Shown here one piece after another: positions 46,643-59,628 of a stretch of DNA of 64,000 nucleotides (its first letter is position 1; every line of letters begins with the position of its first letter). The notes beneath the pieces were generated by a model. It had not been told where the DNA came from, made no database searches, and saw only the letters and a program-made list of their open reading frames with translations. A program made the position numbers and the translations under genes. Source of the stretch: Allodiplogaster sudhausi (Eukaryota; Nematoda; Chromadorea; Rhabditida; Diplogasteridae); NCBI GenBank assembly GCA_945643635.1, contig CALZFC010000020.1, positions 3,912,001 to 3,976,000 on the forward strand. Reading direction: 5' to 3'.

Positions 46643-49600
46643 GAGAGAGTGAGAGAGAGTGAGAGCTATTCATCTTAGGCTATGCTCGATACGCTGTCGA
46701 GCACGATAAGGACATCGACAAATTCAGCCCGAATGCCTTCGAATGCACGGAGACGAACGGCTGGATGAACATGAGTACGGGTTTCTGGCCATTCAATAGC
46801 GAAGAGTGGACAAGTCATTCAATAGTCTGTTCTGAAAGTGACACCCATTACATTACGACTTGTGGAAATTATGTCGCAAAAATGAACAATAAGATTCTCT
46901 CTCTTATACATATCTTGATAATTCGTTCTCTTTCCTCTTTATGCATACTCTCTCTAACAATTGACATGCACAACATTCTCAAACCTCTTCTCCTTTTTAC
47001 AGAGTCGAAGGCGACCTTCCAGATACCGGGTGCCTGCTTCGCTTGGTGCAGTCCTCCCATCCCCACAGCATCCACGATGTCTTCACAAGTGGCAGTCACC
47101 CAGCAGGTGATGCAGAAGCAGTTCACGGGCAGCAACGTCGATTGGATCGTCGTCCAGACTGCCACCATCAATTTGACCGTCAGCTGCCTACCGGGTATTT
47201 ATTTGTTCGTTAATAAACATCAAGATACAATTGCAACGAGATGACACTTGAATAGAAGAACCGCCACTGTACGAGCTGCCTCCACAGACACCGGCCTACC
47301 CCGATGGGATCCAACGCCTGTTATGTAAAGGAGGAGACTACGGCTGGTACGATCTCTTCACGAAGCAAAATCGGGTGAGTTCATTCCATTTTGTCTTTAT
47401 TGGAATTGACGAATGCTTGCAGGTAACGCCACTGCAATGCGTGGTGAAAGGAGCGAAGGGCTGCGTGCCGGTGACGGAGGTGCATTCGATTGTGACTCCC
47501 AGCCCTGGCTGCGGCCTCGACGACGGCCTGATGCCTGAGGGCTGCTCGGTGGACATTGTCTGCAACGACGGCTACTACCCGACCAATTCGACTGTCACCA
47601 CACCTGACGGCCATCAGAAGCTCGTCTGCGTCGCGAGGAACGACGGCTGGAAGGACACGACGACGCAAGCCACGAACGTCGTCCCCATCACTTGCACGCC
47701 CGGATGTCCGGCCGTCGACGCTCTCGTGAATGCAGAGTACGAAGGAGGGAAGCCGCACGGGGATAACCAGACCGTCGAGTACAAGGGCACGAAGCTCGTC
47801 CGAACGGGGGTCACCGTCAATGTCGTCTGCCGACCCGGCTTCGTGTCGAAGAACGAAGCAGATCGCACCGGCAAGCCGATCACTTACATCTGCGCCGGGG
47901 GCACGACAGGATGGAAGAATCCGAGCACCGGAGAGACCAACGTGACGCCCGGCGATGTCTGCGTCGCCACGTGTGCGCCTCTTGAAGAGATGCCACTTGG
48001 CACTGTCAAGACTATGGTGAGCATATGAATGTATTTACATACATCTTTTAATACCATGAGGCACGATTTAACTAATCAATAATATTATTATTATATACTA
48101 TTTAATAATAAAGATAAAGAAAGAATGCAAATTTGACACGGCAGGAGCCTCCAATCATCACCGTCGACGGCAACAAACGCGTTCTCGAAGGTGAAAGTTA
48201 CCAGCTGAAATGCATAAAGGACTTCAAGTACAAGGAAGGCACGCCCGAGGCTGCGACTGGCTCGCAGCTGCTCACTTGTCGTGAAGGCGTCTACGTCGAT
48301 CCCAGGGTCATTTGGGGAATCAGACAGCTTGAGATGCAAATACACGATGTTAAAGGAAGAGAAATTAATTATTGTGCTTAAATTAAATAGTTATTTAAAA
48401 AATAAAAATAATAAAAATATTAAAGACTGGCAAGCAAGCGCCAGTTGTCGCGTGCGAACGCGGCACGATCGTGGGCTGCAAGAATCTGACGCAGAATCTG
48501 GCACATGGCGTCCTCATGAACGTCTCCATCACGTGCAGCTCGAGCAATGACTACGTCAATGAGGGCTGCGTCATTGGCCTGTACTGCGCGCCAGGTGTTC
48601 TTTGTTCTTTACTGCTTCATGTATTACAACTCTACTCTCTCAGGCTTCTTCTCCGTTGAGAATACAAAGGATCGACATGTAGTGTGCAGAGATAACGGAA
48701 CGAAGAGCGAGTGGATCGATGACAAAACGAACATTGTCAGGCTAATTCCCAGCCTAATACTGCAGAGGCAGAGCTGAAGCATTCTAAAGCATAAGAATGT
48801 CGTTCTTCTCCGGTTGAGGTGTTCACATACCCGAACTGCGAGCCGGGCTGCAAGGATGATGGGATCTCGCCGAATTCCATTCTGATTACCAAGCCGCGTA
48901 CGACCACGACAGGCGATGGCGAGTCGTACTTCAAGAAGGGAGAATTCATCACTGTCCAGTGCATTAAAGGTTTGATTCTTTTCAAAATTTTCCTTGTTAT
49001 TTTTTTATGTAATTGAAAGACAATTGACAAATGGTGACTGATAGATGGGTAATTGCAGGCACGATTCACGCCGTTGGCCCCGTGGACGACTGGGGCAAAT
49101 ACATGACGTACGAGTGCAAGGGAGAGCGCGAGATGCCATGGTTCAATAACCTGCATCCCGGTTTCGAGAAGAAACCCGGAGATCAATGTGTCAAGGTCTA
49201 TTCTTTTCTATTCACATTATGACGAGAAAGACGTGTCAAGCGTGGAAACAGGAGGACAGAATCGACCTATTGACATTTGCAGTATTGCCGAGCGATTACA
49301 GGGCTGCTGCCGCCTGGCGTTGGTACTACTACGGTTTGTCTTTATATTTTCAAGTATTCGAAAGAGCTATCATTTTACCTTTCTTTTTCCATGAAAGAAA
49401 TGCGAGAAACGTTAAGACAACGCGAGACGTCATTGACGGCACTGCAATCCTTCGTGGAGGCGAGCAGCACGTCTTCAGCTGCACTCAAGGTTGGCAGCGT
49501 CAGAAAAGGGTCATCTAGAAAGAACATAGTTCTTTCACTTAAAAGAACAAAATTATGTCCTTTCCAGGCTACGAATACGGCGCAGGCTCTCCATTTGAGA

Positions 49601-52600
49601 AGACGAATAAGCAGATCCTTCAGTGTGATTCGACCACGGGCAATCTCATAGACATTACGGATGGCAACAAGACTGTGGTCGGTCGAAGAGTCTATATCAT
49701 AAAAGAGAGCTCTTCTTCCTGGCAGAAACCAAAAGCATGTGCATATGTACATACAGTACGGCTCAGCGGCCAGGGGTCTCGGCTATAGCGGCTATAGCGG
49801 CCGCGTGCCAAAGAGGCCAAGCGAAATTAAGCCATTTAAGATTTTTATTTTCAGAATTCGTTGTTATTTTTGTGTTCAGGGTAACTTGCTGCTTCGATTA
49901 AGCTCAAAAACTTTATAAAGTGATGCATATTAGCGAAAATAGAAAATCTTGTAAAATTACAGGTGCAGTAACACCTCAATTCGTAGTGTGTGCGTGTGCC
50001 ATCGTTTCAGTGAAATTTATTAAGGCAGTTGCATGAACAGCATTACTTTAACTTACATTTACAGACTTCCTTTTAGTATCCTTTTGTCTTATCAATTGAC
50101 TTTTTAACGCATCAAGTGATAAAGGTTGCCAAAAAAACCTAGCAAAAAAACTGCAAAAATGTAGCTCAAAAGAGGGACCGAACACAAGCACTTCTCCCAA
50201 TGTGCAGAGAAGCATGCCAATGCTCTATCCAGACTCGTTCTTACCCTAAACAATTTTAGTAAGCATCTTGACGCTATTTTTAGGTACTGTCTACTTGACA
50301 GTCCAGCCACAAAAATTCCATGGCATCCGCAGTGTTCTTTTCTCACGATCGCTTTTCACAGAGCATTTGGATCACATCTTGGGACCGCAAATGAGCACTA
50401 CCAAAAATATTTAGATTGGCTCGAAAATATAACATGTTTGAATTCGATTGGGTGACCTGCTGAAATATTTCCATCATGAGGCTTTCCAAGAAAAAGCTAA
50501 AGGAAATCAAAAGAAGTTTCCCCAAACTAAAATGGGCAAAACATATTGCTACGTGACGGAACCGAACCACTGCCAGTTATGTCGATTGTGTGTAACACAA
50601 CCACCCAGCCATGATGCTTTTGCGTCATGGCTGGGTGGACTTCGTACTTTTGCCATTGTATTCATCACAACGGAAATCTTGTCTGCCACACCCAGTACAT
50701 TTCATTCGAAAGCAAAAGCAGAATTCAGATCCAAACAGGCTGGTCAGAATTATTTCAGGTGAATACCCAACCAAATTCAAAAATATTAAATTTTCGCGCC
50801 ATTTATAAATATTTTTTGATAGAGCTTCGCCGCGGTCACCCTGACCGTGATGGAATCGAAAAGAAGAAACTGTTCAGCAAGGCGCGCACCCTATTGTGGC
50901 CGGCGTTTTGAGAGTGTATGCTAGTCTATGTCAGCTAAGCGGCTCACCAAATGCTCTGTGCAGAGCGATCGTGAGAAAAGAACACTGCGGATGCCATGGA
51001 ATTTTTTTGGTTGTACTGTCAAGTAGACAGTACCTAAAAATAGCGTCAAGATGCTTACTAAAATTGTTTAGAGTAAGAGAGTATGGATAGAGCATTGGCA
51101 TGCTTCTCTGCACATTGGGAGAAGTGCATGTGTTCGGTTCCTCTTTTGAGCTACATTTTTGCAGTTTTTTTGCAAGGTTTTTTTGGCAACCTTTATCACT
51201 TGATGCGTTAAAAAGTCAATTGATAAGACAAAAGGATACTAAAGGAAGTCTGTAAATGAAAGTTAAAGTAATGTTGTTCATGCAACTGCCTTAATAAATT
51301 TCACTGAAACGATGGCACACGCACACACTACGAATTGAGGTGTTACTGCACCAGTAATTTTACAAGATTTTCTATTTTCGCTAATATGCATCACTTTATA
51401 AAGTTTTTGAGCTTAATCGAAGCAGCAAGTTACCCTGAACACAAAAATAACAACGAATTCTGAAAATAAAAATCTTAAATGGCTTAATTTCGCTTGGCCT
51501 CTTTGGCACGCGGCCGCTATAGCCGCTATAGCCGAGACCCCTGGCCGCTGAGCCGTACTGTACATACAGTACCGCTCAGCGGCCAGGGGTCTATGCTATA
51601 GCGGCTATAGCGGCCGCGTGCCAAAGAGGCCGAGCGAAATTAAGCCACGTAAATGCTTTATTTTCAGAATTCATTATTATTTTCGTGTTCTCTGTAATTT
51701 TCTGCATCGAATAAGATATGCATTATTTCTTAACGTTTTTGTGCTTATTCGATGCAGAAAATTACAGAGAACACGAAAATAATAATGAATTCTGAAAAGA
51801 AAGCATTTATAGGGCTTAATTTCTCTCGGCCTCTTTGGCACGCGGCCGCTATAGCCGCTATAGCATAGACCCCTGGCCGCTGAGCGCTACTGTACATACA
51901 TATGTACATGTATGTATGTACGTTGAATTATGCGTAGACTTATATTTAGACGGCGCCCGCCCCTTGCGAGAAGACTGAAGGCCCAGGCTGTGAGGATATC
52001 CCCCAGAACATCTTCACGACCTACACCGTGCGCGCCTGTCCCCCCGGGGCCCAGGCGAACATCAACTGCAATTTGACAGTATCCTGCAAGCAGGGTATGT
52101 CTTTGTTCCTTTATTCTTATCTTATCATCATTCCGGCTACTCTTTTTTTTTAAACAAAAGAGGTTTTATATATTAAATTAAAGAAAGAATAACTTGAAAT
52201 GTCTAGGCTACGCTCCGGTGGAGCCGTACCGTACAGATCGGAAGCAGCATTTGACATGCAAGAACGGAGACTCCTGGGTCGACCAGTTCGGCAAGAATAT
52301 CACTGAAGCACTGAAATGCGTGCCCATCTGCATCATTGGCGATGGCAAGGTCTGCCATCTTTCTCTCTACATCAAATTAGGCCGTCAAGTACTTCAGGCT
52401 GTCACGGAGATCGACATCTTTAAAAACACGACAGACATCATCGAAGTCAATAAGATCGAGTACGTCGAAGCCGGCAAGTTCATCTCCATCGTCTGCAAGG
52501 GAGATCGTTAGTGAACTTTTTTTTGACAATGAAAAGTACTTTCAATAATGCTTTCCGTTTTCTTGTCGTCAAAAATACACATATTCCTACAAACATAATT

Positions 52601-53708
52601 CTTTCCAGGAGTCGTGTGGGAGCTGAGTGTGGAGAAGACCAAGGATTCGCATGAGTTCGAGTGCATCGGTGGAAGTGACAATTGGAAGAGGAAGGAGGAC
52701 AGCAAGGTGAATGTCATGCTCGGCGAGGGATGCACCAATACGTGCCCGGAACTCAACTACACTGTCCCGGATACGGTACTCCGGCAGAAGGTCAGAATTA
52801 TATTTTCTCACGCCTAAAAATTTCTGTACATTCATGATTATAATCGATGAACTTTTTTAGGGCCAGGCCATTAAAGACGAAAAAAGATGTAATATAATTG
52901 TGATGCCCCCGAATATTGCAGATATTCATATAATATTGGTTTCCTCGATTCCTTCAGGAACCACATTACTTTGTGTACGAGAAGAAACGCTTAGTCGCCA
53001 ATCGCGACACCTACGTCTTTGAGTGCATAAGCAGCAGTACGCGAATGACATCTTCATTTTCCAAAGATTACAATTAATGTTCTCTTCCGATAAAATGAAT
53101 TTGATAATTGATTATGTGTTTTGCCATTTCAGAATACGAATATCCGTTCGGGTACATTCAAAAGCAAGTCGTCGAATGCGACGGCGCGACGGGGAAGTAC
53201 ATGGATCTGTCGCCGACGGCGACACCGTACACCATGCTGGCCGTCTGCACCAGGAAGCCCGGACTCGATGAGTGCAAGGCGACATTTCCTTTTCAATCCT
53301 TATTAGTGGCCTCTGAATCATTAATATATTATTAAATATCTAAAGAATTATAATTTGTTTCCAGAAGATTGAACAGAATCCAGTGACGACAATTACGGGC
53401 GGCTCCGCCTGCCGGCCAGACGATGGCTTATATTATGCAGTGGGCTGCAGCCTTAGCATCAAGTGTGCCAAGGGTACTTTCTTTTCAATTATTTCGGTTC
53501 TAAGGAAATACAAACAAAAGTCAGGAAAAGTAGTTTCATAATTTTTAATTTTTAATTCCTGCAGGATTCTACCCAAAGGACCCGATGTATCATACGAAGA
53601 CAGGCCAGCAAAGAATCACTTGCAGGGCTGGAAGGAAGCGATGGATTGATCAGTTCTATCGGCAGGTGAGAGAGAGAGAGAGAGAGAGTTGTAGAGAGAG
53701 AGAGGGAG

Positions 53709-53754
<46 letters not shown>

Positions 53755-56700
53755 GTAGAGAGAGAGAGAGGGAGAACGAGAGAGAGAGAGAGAGAGAGTT
53801 GTAGAGAGAGAGAGAGGGAGAACGAGAGAGAGAGAGAGAGAGAGAGATGGGGAGAGAGAGGAGAGAGAGAGGGGAGAGAGAGAGTTGTAGAGAGAGAGAG
53901 GGGGAGGACGAGAGAGAGATAGAGAGAGAGAGAGAGTTGTAGAGAGAGAGAGGGGGAGGACGAGAGAGAGAAAGGGAGAGAGAGAGAGAGAGAGATAGAG
54001 AGCGAAAGATAATGAATGAGCAAGAGTTTTAAAAATTGAGGTTGACACGGGTCTGGAGTGCCTGCCCGGCTGCGTGAATCAGTCCGTAAGCGAGAATCAC
54101 AACACTAACTCATCCATGACGACAATTACCATAAATCGGGGAACTATCGTGATCACCTGCTTCACTTATAGTTTGTTTCCAATTGAAGAGTAGTTTCATT
54201 AAGGAAAAAAGTAAGCGAGTTGAATCTAATGTGCACACTAATCCTTTCTATACCTATAGTTTGTTTATTACACAGTTTTGAACATGTATAAATGAAGCAA
54301 TAAAAGATAGAAATTTAGCAAACACCACTACATCGACGGACGAGAAGCCGGAGAACGTGTACGCGTGTCCGCCAGTGGTTCAACCATCCAATGGCACGTA
54401 CTATGACGGCAATTGCACGCACGCCTGCAGACAACTGCAGACTCCGCTGCCTACAGGCGTGGTCATTCTCAAGGTCAGCTACAAAGAGACGACCAACTGT
54501 CAAATGCAACTACTTATTTGAAGCCTCCCTACATACTCCGCGAAGTTCCATACGTTGTGGAGAACGGGTCGTACATCCTCCAGTGCGCGCCCGGCTACGG
54601 CTACGCGAATGGAACAGTCTGGAGCACGAGGAAGCAGCAGACACTCACTTGCAATGGCACAACGAACAAATACGACGACCGTGACGCCAAGCAGTTCTCG
54701 GTCGCCGGCCCTGAGCCATGCCATCCGGCTCCAGGCTGTCCGACCACTCCGCAGGTTGGAAATGAAACGAAGCAAGAGAGAGTACAAGAGAGAGAGGGTG
54801 CAATTCTGAAGAACGGAGAAGAAAATGCTCTATAAAATGGAAGACATAACAGACATTATTCTATTGATTTAGCCTGCCGAAATTATCCAAACCGTTGGAG
54901 AAACCTGCTGGACAATCAAGAACGATTCTTACCCTGACACTTGCGAGCTGACACTGAGTTGTAAAGATGGTAAGAAGGAATGAAAGTTTATCTTCTATGG
55001 GTTCTCTTAGTTCTCTGCACGACTTCAAGTTGAATGCTACTCTATATTTATACTTTTATTTCAATTTTTACTTGGTGCGAATTGCATTGTTGATGCGGAT
55101 GATAGACACTCTACTCGCTAGGCTTCTTTCCCGAGAACGCGTACATCCGCTACCGCGGTAGGCTGGTTCTCCGTTGCGACGAGAGTAAAGGGCAGTCTTG
55201 GATCAATTACAATGGCGAGGTCGTCAAAGAGCCGCTGAAATGCGTCAGGGGCTGCTATCAGATTGACGCACAGGTCTTTCCTTTGCTTCATTGTCTCTCT
55301 TGTTCAAAAACTATGAAAAGGAATAAAAGATGAGCTTAAAAATACTCTTCCAGGAATACATGGAAGTCCTTAACCAAACGACGCATCCTGTGAGGCTGAA
55401 CGAGTACAAGGACGGCAAAGGCAACATCTACCAGTGCATTGATAGTGCGAAGCTTTTTTTTAAGTTCTTAATAAAGTGCCAATCCGTTATAGAGGAGACA
55501 ACGACCAACATTACGACGACCTTCAAGAGAATCACCTACTCAAAGGAACCCCCATACTTCTGTCCACTCGAAAGCAACAGCAAACTCAACATCATCCTCA
55601 CGCGTCTCTGCACGAATACTTGCCCACGATTAGAGCTAACACGTCCACCCTCTGTCACGGTCAAGCAGGTCAGGAGGTCTTGCTAGCAATCCAGACTGTT
55701 CTGTTCAAATTACGTCTTTTTGGCCTTGTTAGGTGGAAAAGCAGATCAAGATCACTCCTGAATAAACGCAAAATAATCGAAGGGTTATGTTACGGTATCT
55801 CCTTCGCTGCAGGATCCATTTACGTTCGCGCACGGCGACCTCTTCCTCGTCGGTGCACCGTCCGAGTACGTGTTCACGTGCAGGACCGGCTATGAGTACG
55901 CGCCGGGCTCGGTGCACGCCGCGAAGGGAGAGCAGCGCATCCGATGCAATGGAGACAACGGCACGTACACCGATGTCGACGACCCCACCAGCAAGCTTCG
56001 CATCGTGCAGTGCCAGAAGGTCAGCAGCCGTAGGGCAGAAGAGATTCATAGACTTTCTATGGTCTGGCGACTTCGGTTCGGTTTCAGGAGGTTTCAGGAG
56101 ACCAAAAATGAAAGGCGTTCATTTAACATGGCTGGTTATATTAAACGTCATTTTCGTTATCCGCTGATAGCCTGCGACGTTGATGTCCCTATTCAAACAA
56201 TATACTGTCCTTCTGTATAAAAAAATAAAATGTATATGATTTTTTTATTTAATAATAATTTGTTTTAGAAAACACCTCCAGCAACGACGCCGACGCCTTC
56301 AACCAACTGCACTGCTCCGGACCGAACGTGTGCGCCGGAGCTGCCGTGCGCGACTCCGCCGAAGAGTGACGTGACGAAGGAAGTGGTCGTCGCCTGCTCA
56401 GGAGACGTTAAAGATGGGTGCACGGTCAAGGTCTCCTGCAAGGAAGGTCAATCAATGACAAACACCCAATAGATCGAAGTTCTAGGCAGGATCAATAATG
56501 AATCTACGTGCTTGATTAGGCTACGTGCTGGTGAACGAGAAGGAGACGACCACGACGACATTCGTGTGCACGTCCAGCAAGTACGTCGATGTCAACAGTA
56601 AGCCTCAGTTCGACGAGATTCCATCGAATATCTGTGTTCCGGCCACCGCCACGTCACCCTCACCGACGCCGCCGCCCGTGAGCATTCATTCTAGTTTTAT

Positions 56701-59589
56701 TAATAATTCTTTTTAACAGCTATGTATATGCAAGAACATTTTATTCTTCTTATTTCTCTAAGCTTATCTTTAAAGGTAGGCCGACGGAAAAAAGTGATAT
56801 CCCAGTTAAATAGTCCTTTTATTTATTCTAGCCACCATATGTCTGCGATAAAATCGGCACCAAGAACAGCAGCACAACTCGGATTACTAAGAGTGATTGT
56901 GCGTATAACGATCCAGTGCAGCCGGGATGTCAATTTAATGTTGAATGTATGGAGGGTAAGCAGTTTTAAGGAATCCTTTGAGAATAAATTGAGAAAGCCT
57001 TTTTTCAGGAACTGTGTTGGTTTTGAGGAACACGATAGTGAATTCTTCAACTGTCTTCTGCTCCGATGACGGCGTCTGGCGCGATTTTTCTACGAATAGC
57101 GAAGTCTTCGAAGAAGACACGGAGATCTGCGTCAAAGCAAGCACTTGAACAAGATTTGTGCCAGAGTAACATAATTGATTAACTTTAGCCCCCGCCTCCC
57201 GGCACCTGCATGAATACATTAATGACAACGCACACGCTGTTCGTCAATAAGTCATGCCCCGACGTACAGAAAGAAGGCTGTACAGTGGATGTTGCTTGCA
57301 AAGAAGGTTCGCGAGTGAATGACATCTTCCTTCCTAGCATCAATTAGAACGGTTCTAGGATACGGAAATATGGGACTCAATATAACGCAGACGAAGACAA
57401 AATATACTTGCACGAACGAGAAATGGGTGGAGGAGAACACGGCGGAGGAGCTCGCGAAGATTCCATATCGAGTTTGCACTCCTGTCAGTGACAGACTCCA
57501 GAGTTATGCGAATGTACTGTTGAAGTGTCTCCTGCTTGCAGGTATGCCCAACTACCACTGCGACAACCGACGACACAAAAACAGTTTTCCATTGCTGCAA
57601 CGGATCGATTACAGTCTTCGGTTGCTTTGTTGTGATCACCTGCAAACCAGGTCACACATATACATGTATCGTAAATGCAAAGATTCTATGTAATTATTAT
57701 TTGGTTTCGAAAATTGAAGAGATGGATATGTCGTTACTACAATTCATGTTGCAGGATTAGTCATCGAAGGCTCTGCAGTCAGTACAAAACGTGTTTATCA
57801 CTGTGACATTAATGGAAGCTACTATGAGGAAGACTCCAAGGAAATATTCCCGAATGTGCCAGATACGATATGTATTCCTGAGAGTTCGTCGCCCGTTCTG
57901 CTCACGACGCAAGCTCCTACCGATGCCACCCCTCCTTCTTCCGGTGCAACCCCTACTCCTTCCGATGCCACCCCTCCTCCTTCCGGTGCAACCCCTACTC
58001 CTTCCGGTGCAACTCCTCCTCCTACCGATGCAACCCCTACTCCTTCCGATGCCACCCCTCCTAATTCCGGTGCAACCCCTACTCCTTCCGGTGCAACTCC
58101 TCCTCCTACCGATGCAACCCCTACTCCTTCCGATGCCACCCCTCCTCCTTCCGGTGCAACCCCTACTCCTTCCGATGCCACCCCTCCTCCTTCCGGTGCA
58201 ACCCCTACTCCTTCCGATGCCACCCCTCCTCCTTCCGGTGCAACCCCTACTCCTTCCGATGCCACCCCTCCTCCTTCCGGTGCAACCCCTACTCCTTCCG
58301 ATGCCACCCCTCCTCCTTCCGGTGCAACCCCTACTCCTTCCGGTGCAACTCCTCCTCCTACCGATGCAACCCCTACTCCTTCCGATGCCACCCCTCCTCC
58401 TTCCGGTGCAACCCCTACTCCTTCCGATGCCACCCCTCCTCCTTACGGTGCAACCCCTACTCCTTCCGGTGCAACTCCTACTCCTTCCGATGCCACCCCT
58501 CCTCCTTCCGATGCCACCCCTCCTCCTTCCGATGCCACCCCTCCTCCTTCCGATGCCACCCCTCCTCCTTCCGATGCCACCCCTCCTCCTTCCGGTGCAA
58601 CTCCTCCTCCTACCGATGCAATCACCGATGCAGGCACTACTTCCGTAAGCCTTTATTTTAAGGAAGTCCGAATGTAGGAACGACGCATGGAAAAGAAATT
58701 GAATAATTCGAGCGCAAGAGTTCACTGAATGATTTATCGGTTTTAGAGTTCGACATTCAAAGGCGATAGTCTTAAGACTGAAAATGCACAAGCTGCGACG
58801 CTTGAAGTCCTCTATCTAAATCACTCCCTTACACAGGCACCTCCGGGCGTCTGTAAGGAGCCTCTTCCCAGTGGCGATTCGAAAGTCATCTTCTCGAATT
58901 GCACCCCGCCAAGCATTGGCTGTGTGGTTGAGTACGGATGCAAGAACGGTTCATTCTTTTAATGCTTCACCACCACCTAATATCTTCGTACGGATATTTA
59001 TGAGGACTTTCGCTTGCATGTGGCGATTACTCTCCAACATATATACAACTAGGAAATAAATAAATATCCCTTAATTACTGGAGAGCTAAAACATTTCAAT
59101 CCGTTCAGATCAACTCGTCATTGTCGAAGGAACAATCACGAAGGAGAAGGTAGCCAGCTGATATTCTTATTATACATACATACCCATCAATAGTTTGGAT
59201 TGGTCAACTAAAATAACAAATTATAATGAAGGTGTACTACGTGTGCGGCGCCGACGGATGGATAGAGAAGATCACGCGAGAAGCTATTGAACTGAAATGC
59301 GAGGAAGGACTGGTGAGGGAGATAGAGCATGCTAGTAGTAGAAAGAAAATCCTATTCGCTCTCCATTCAATAGGACCACGGCACTGTCTTCTTGCCCGGC
59401 CCTTCAGGCGCTCCCAATTTGGTGACGCTCGAAAGAGGGGCTCAGGGAGGGGTGATCATTAGCGGCGAACTGCGTGGACTCGCCGCTGGCGAGTACGGCA
59501 TCTTCTTCCACAAGTACGGATATGTCTCTGCCGACTGCGCCATGATCGGAGGTCACTTTGTTAATGACTTTGGAACTTCTCCTTTGTGA
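43295..59589 (+). CDS. Giant secreted protein: sushi-like cysteine repeats, Thr/Pro/Ser repeat, SOD-like C-terminus
   Basis: About 47 phase-compatible exons. The proposed first exon 43295-43331 plus 43765-43935 gives a signal peptide (h-region FVPLALCCLLQCPPVHG). Later exons include 44053-44144, 44459-44603, 47423-48016, 49568-49677, 51950-52094, 52609-52790, 53133-53278, 55354-55668, 57009-57136, 57755-58644, 59109-59149, 59232-59312 and 59374-59589. Most modules read C-x-PGC...Y/V-x-C-x-xG|[FY]..., with the intron splitting the GY codon in phase 1, followed by ...C...W, like CCP/sushi domains. Exon 57755-58644 encodes tandem ATPTPSD/ATPPPSG units. The last exon (GVIISGELRGLAAGEYG, FFHKYG, DCAMIGGHF) resembles the first half of Cu/Zn SOD. 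It lacks one copper His and the C-terminal half, so it is probably not catalytic. AATAAA at 59597. Function unknown; secreted. Confidence 0.7.
43430..43752. repeat. GA microsatellite in intron 1 of the sushi-like gene
   Basis: Over 300 bases of nearly continuous GA with G/C interruptions. Because interruptions keep it open, long frames of alternating Arg/Glu (plus) or Ser/Leu (minus) appear; these are not genes. Confidence 0.9.
44281..44443. repeat. GA microsatellite with GAGCTA interruptions
   Basis: Intronic. GAGAGA runs are broken at intervals by GAGCTAGAGAG blocks. Confidence 0.85.
45473..45735. repeat. GA microsatellite with GATA-type interruptions
   Basis: Intronic GA-rich tract with repeated GAGATAGAGAG and AAAGAGAGG blocks, between exons ending at 45462 and starting at 45743. 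Confidence 0.85.
49754..51560. mobile_element. Foldback element B (Tc1/mariner-like termini), 1.8 kb, in an intron
   Basis: Inverted arms of about 615 bases: 49754-50372 against 50943-51560. Termini are CAGTACGGCTCAGCGGCCAG with GGCTATAGCGGCTATAGCGG just inside. TACATA flanks both ends, consistent with a TA or TACATA target duplication. Each arm carries a tRNA-like segment (GGATAGAGCATTGGC ... TGTTCGGTTCCTC on the right arm). The unique centre holds a perfect-looking hairpin at 50601-50638 (CCACCCAGCCATGA ... TCATGGCTGGGTGG). No transposase frame is evident. Confidence 0.88.
51567..51892. mobile_element. Foldback element C, short relative of element B
   Basis: About 326 bases, almost entirely inverted repeat. 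Termini CAGTACCGCTCAGCGGCCAG and the TATAGCGGCTATAGCGGCCG block match element B. The inner arms (ATTCATTATTATTTTCGTGT) are diverged. TACATA lies on both sides, and the left TACATA is shared with the right edge of element B. Non-autonomous MITE of the same family. Confidence 0.88.
53667..54010. repeat. GA minisatellite with GTTGTAGAGAG higher-order unit
   Basis: Intronic. GTTGTAGAGAGAGAGAGGGA followed by GAACGAGAGA recurs five times at irregular spacing, first with GAACGAG and later with GGACGAG variants, indicating duplications of a composite unit. Confidence 0.9.
57907..58640 (+). repeat. Coding tandem repeat, 21-bp unit
   Basis: Two alternating 21-bp units (ACCCCTACTCCTTCCGATGCC and ACCCCTCCTCCTTCCGGTGCA types) encode heptads TPTPSDA/TPPPSGA, about 34 in all. 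Units are multiples of three, so frames on both strands stay open. The plus frame continuing the upstream exon is taken as real. Confidence 0.92.
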
Positions 59590-59628
59590 CGTATCGAATA
59601 AACTATTAAAGGAAAATACTATCAAACA

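Noticed and set aside
50448..50762. 104-codon frame in the centre of foldback element B, considered as a transposase remnant
   Set aside because: It has no ATG start and no recognisable DDE or DNA-binding motif, and spans an internal hairpin. Not supported as a gene.
57757..58791. 344-codon minus-strand frame rich in Gly-Arg-Ser repeats
   Set aside because: It is the reverse of a 21-bp in-frame coding repeat. The plus frame continues conserved upstream exons with correct splice phases.
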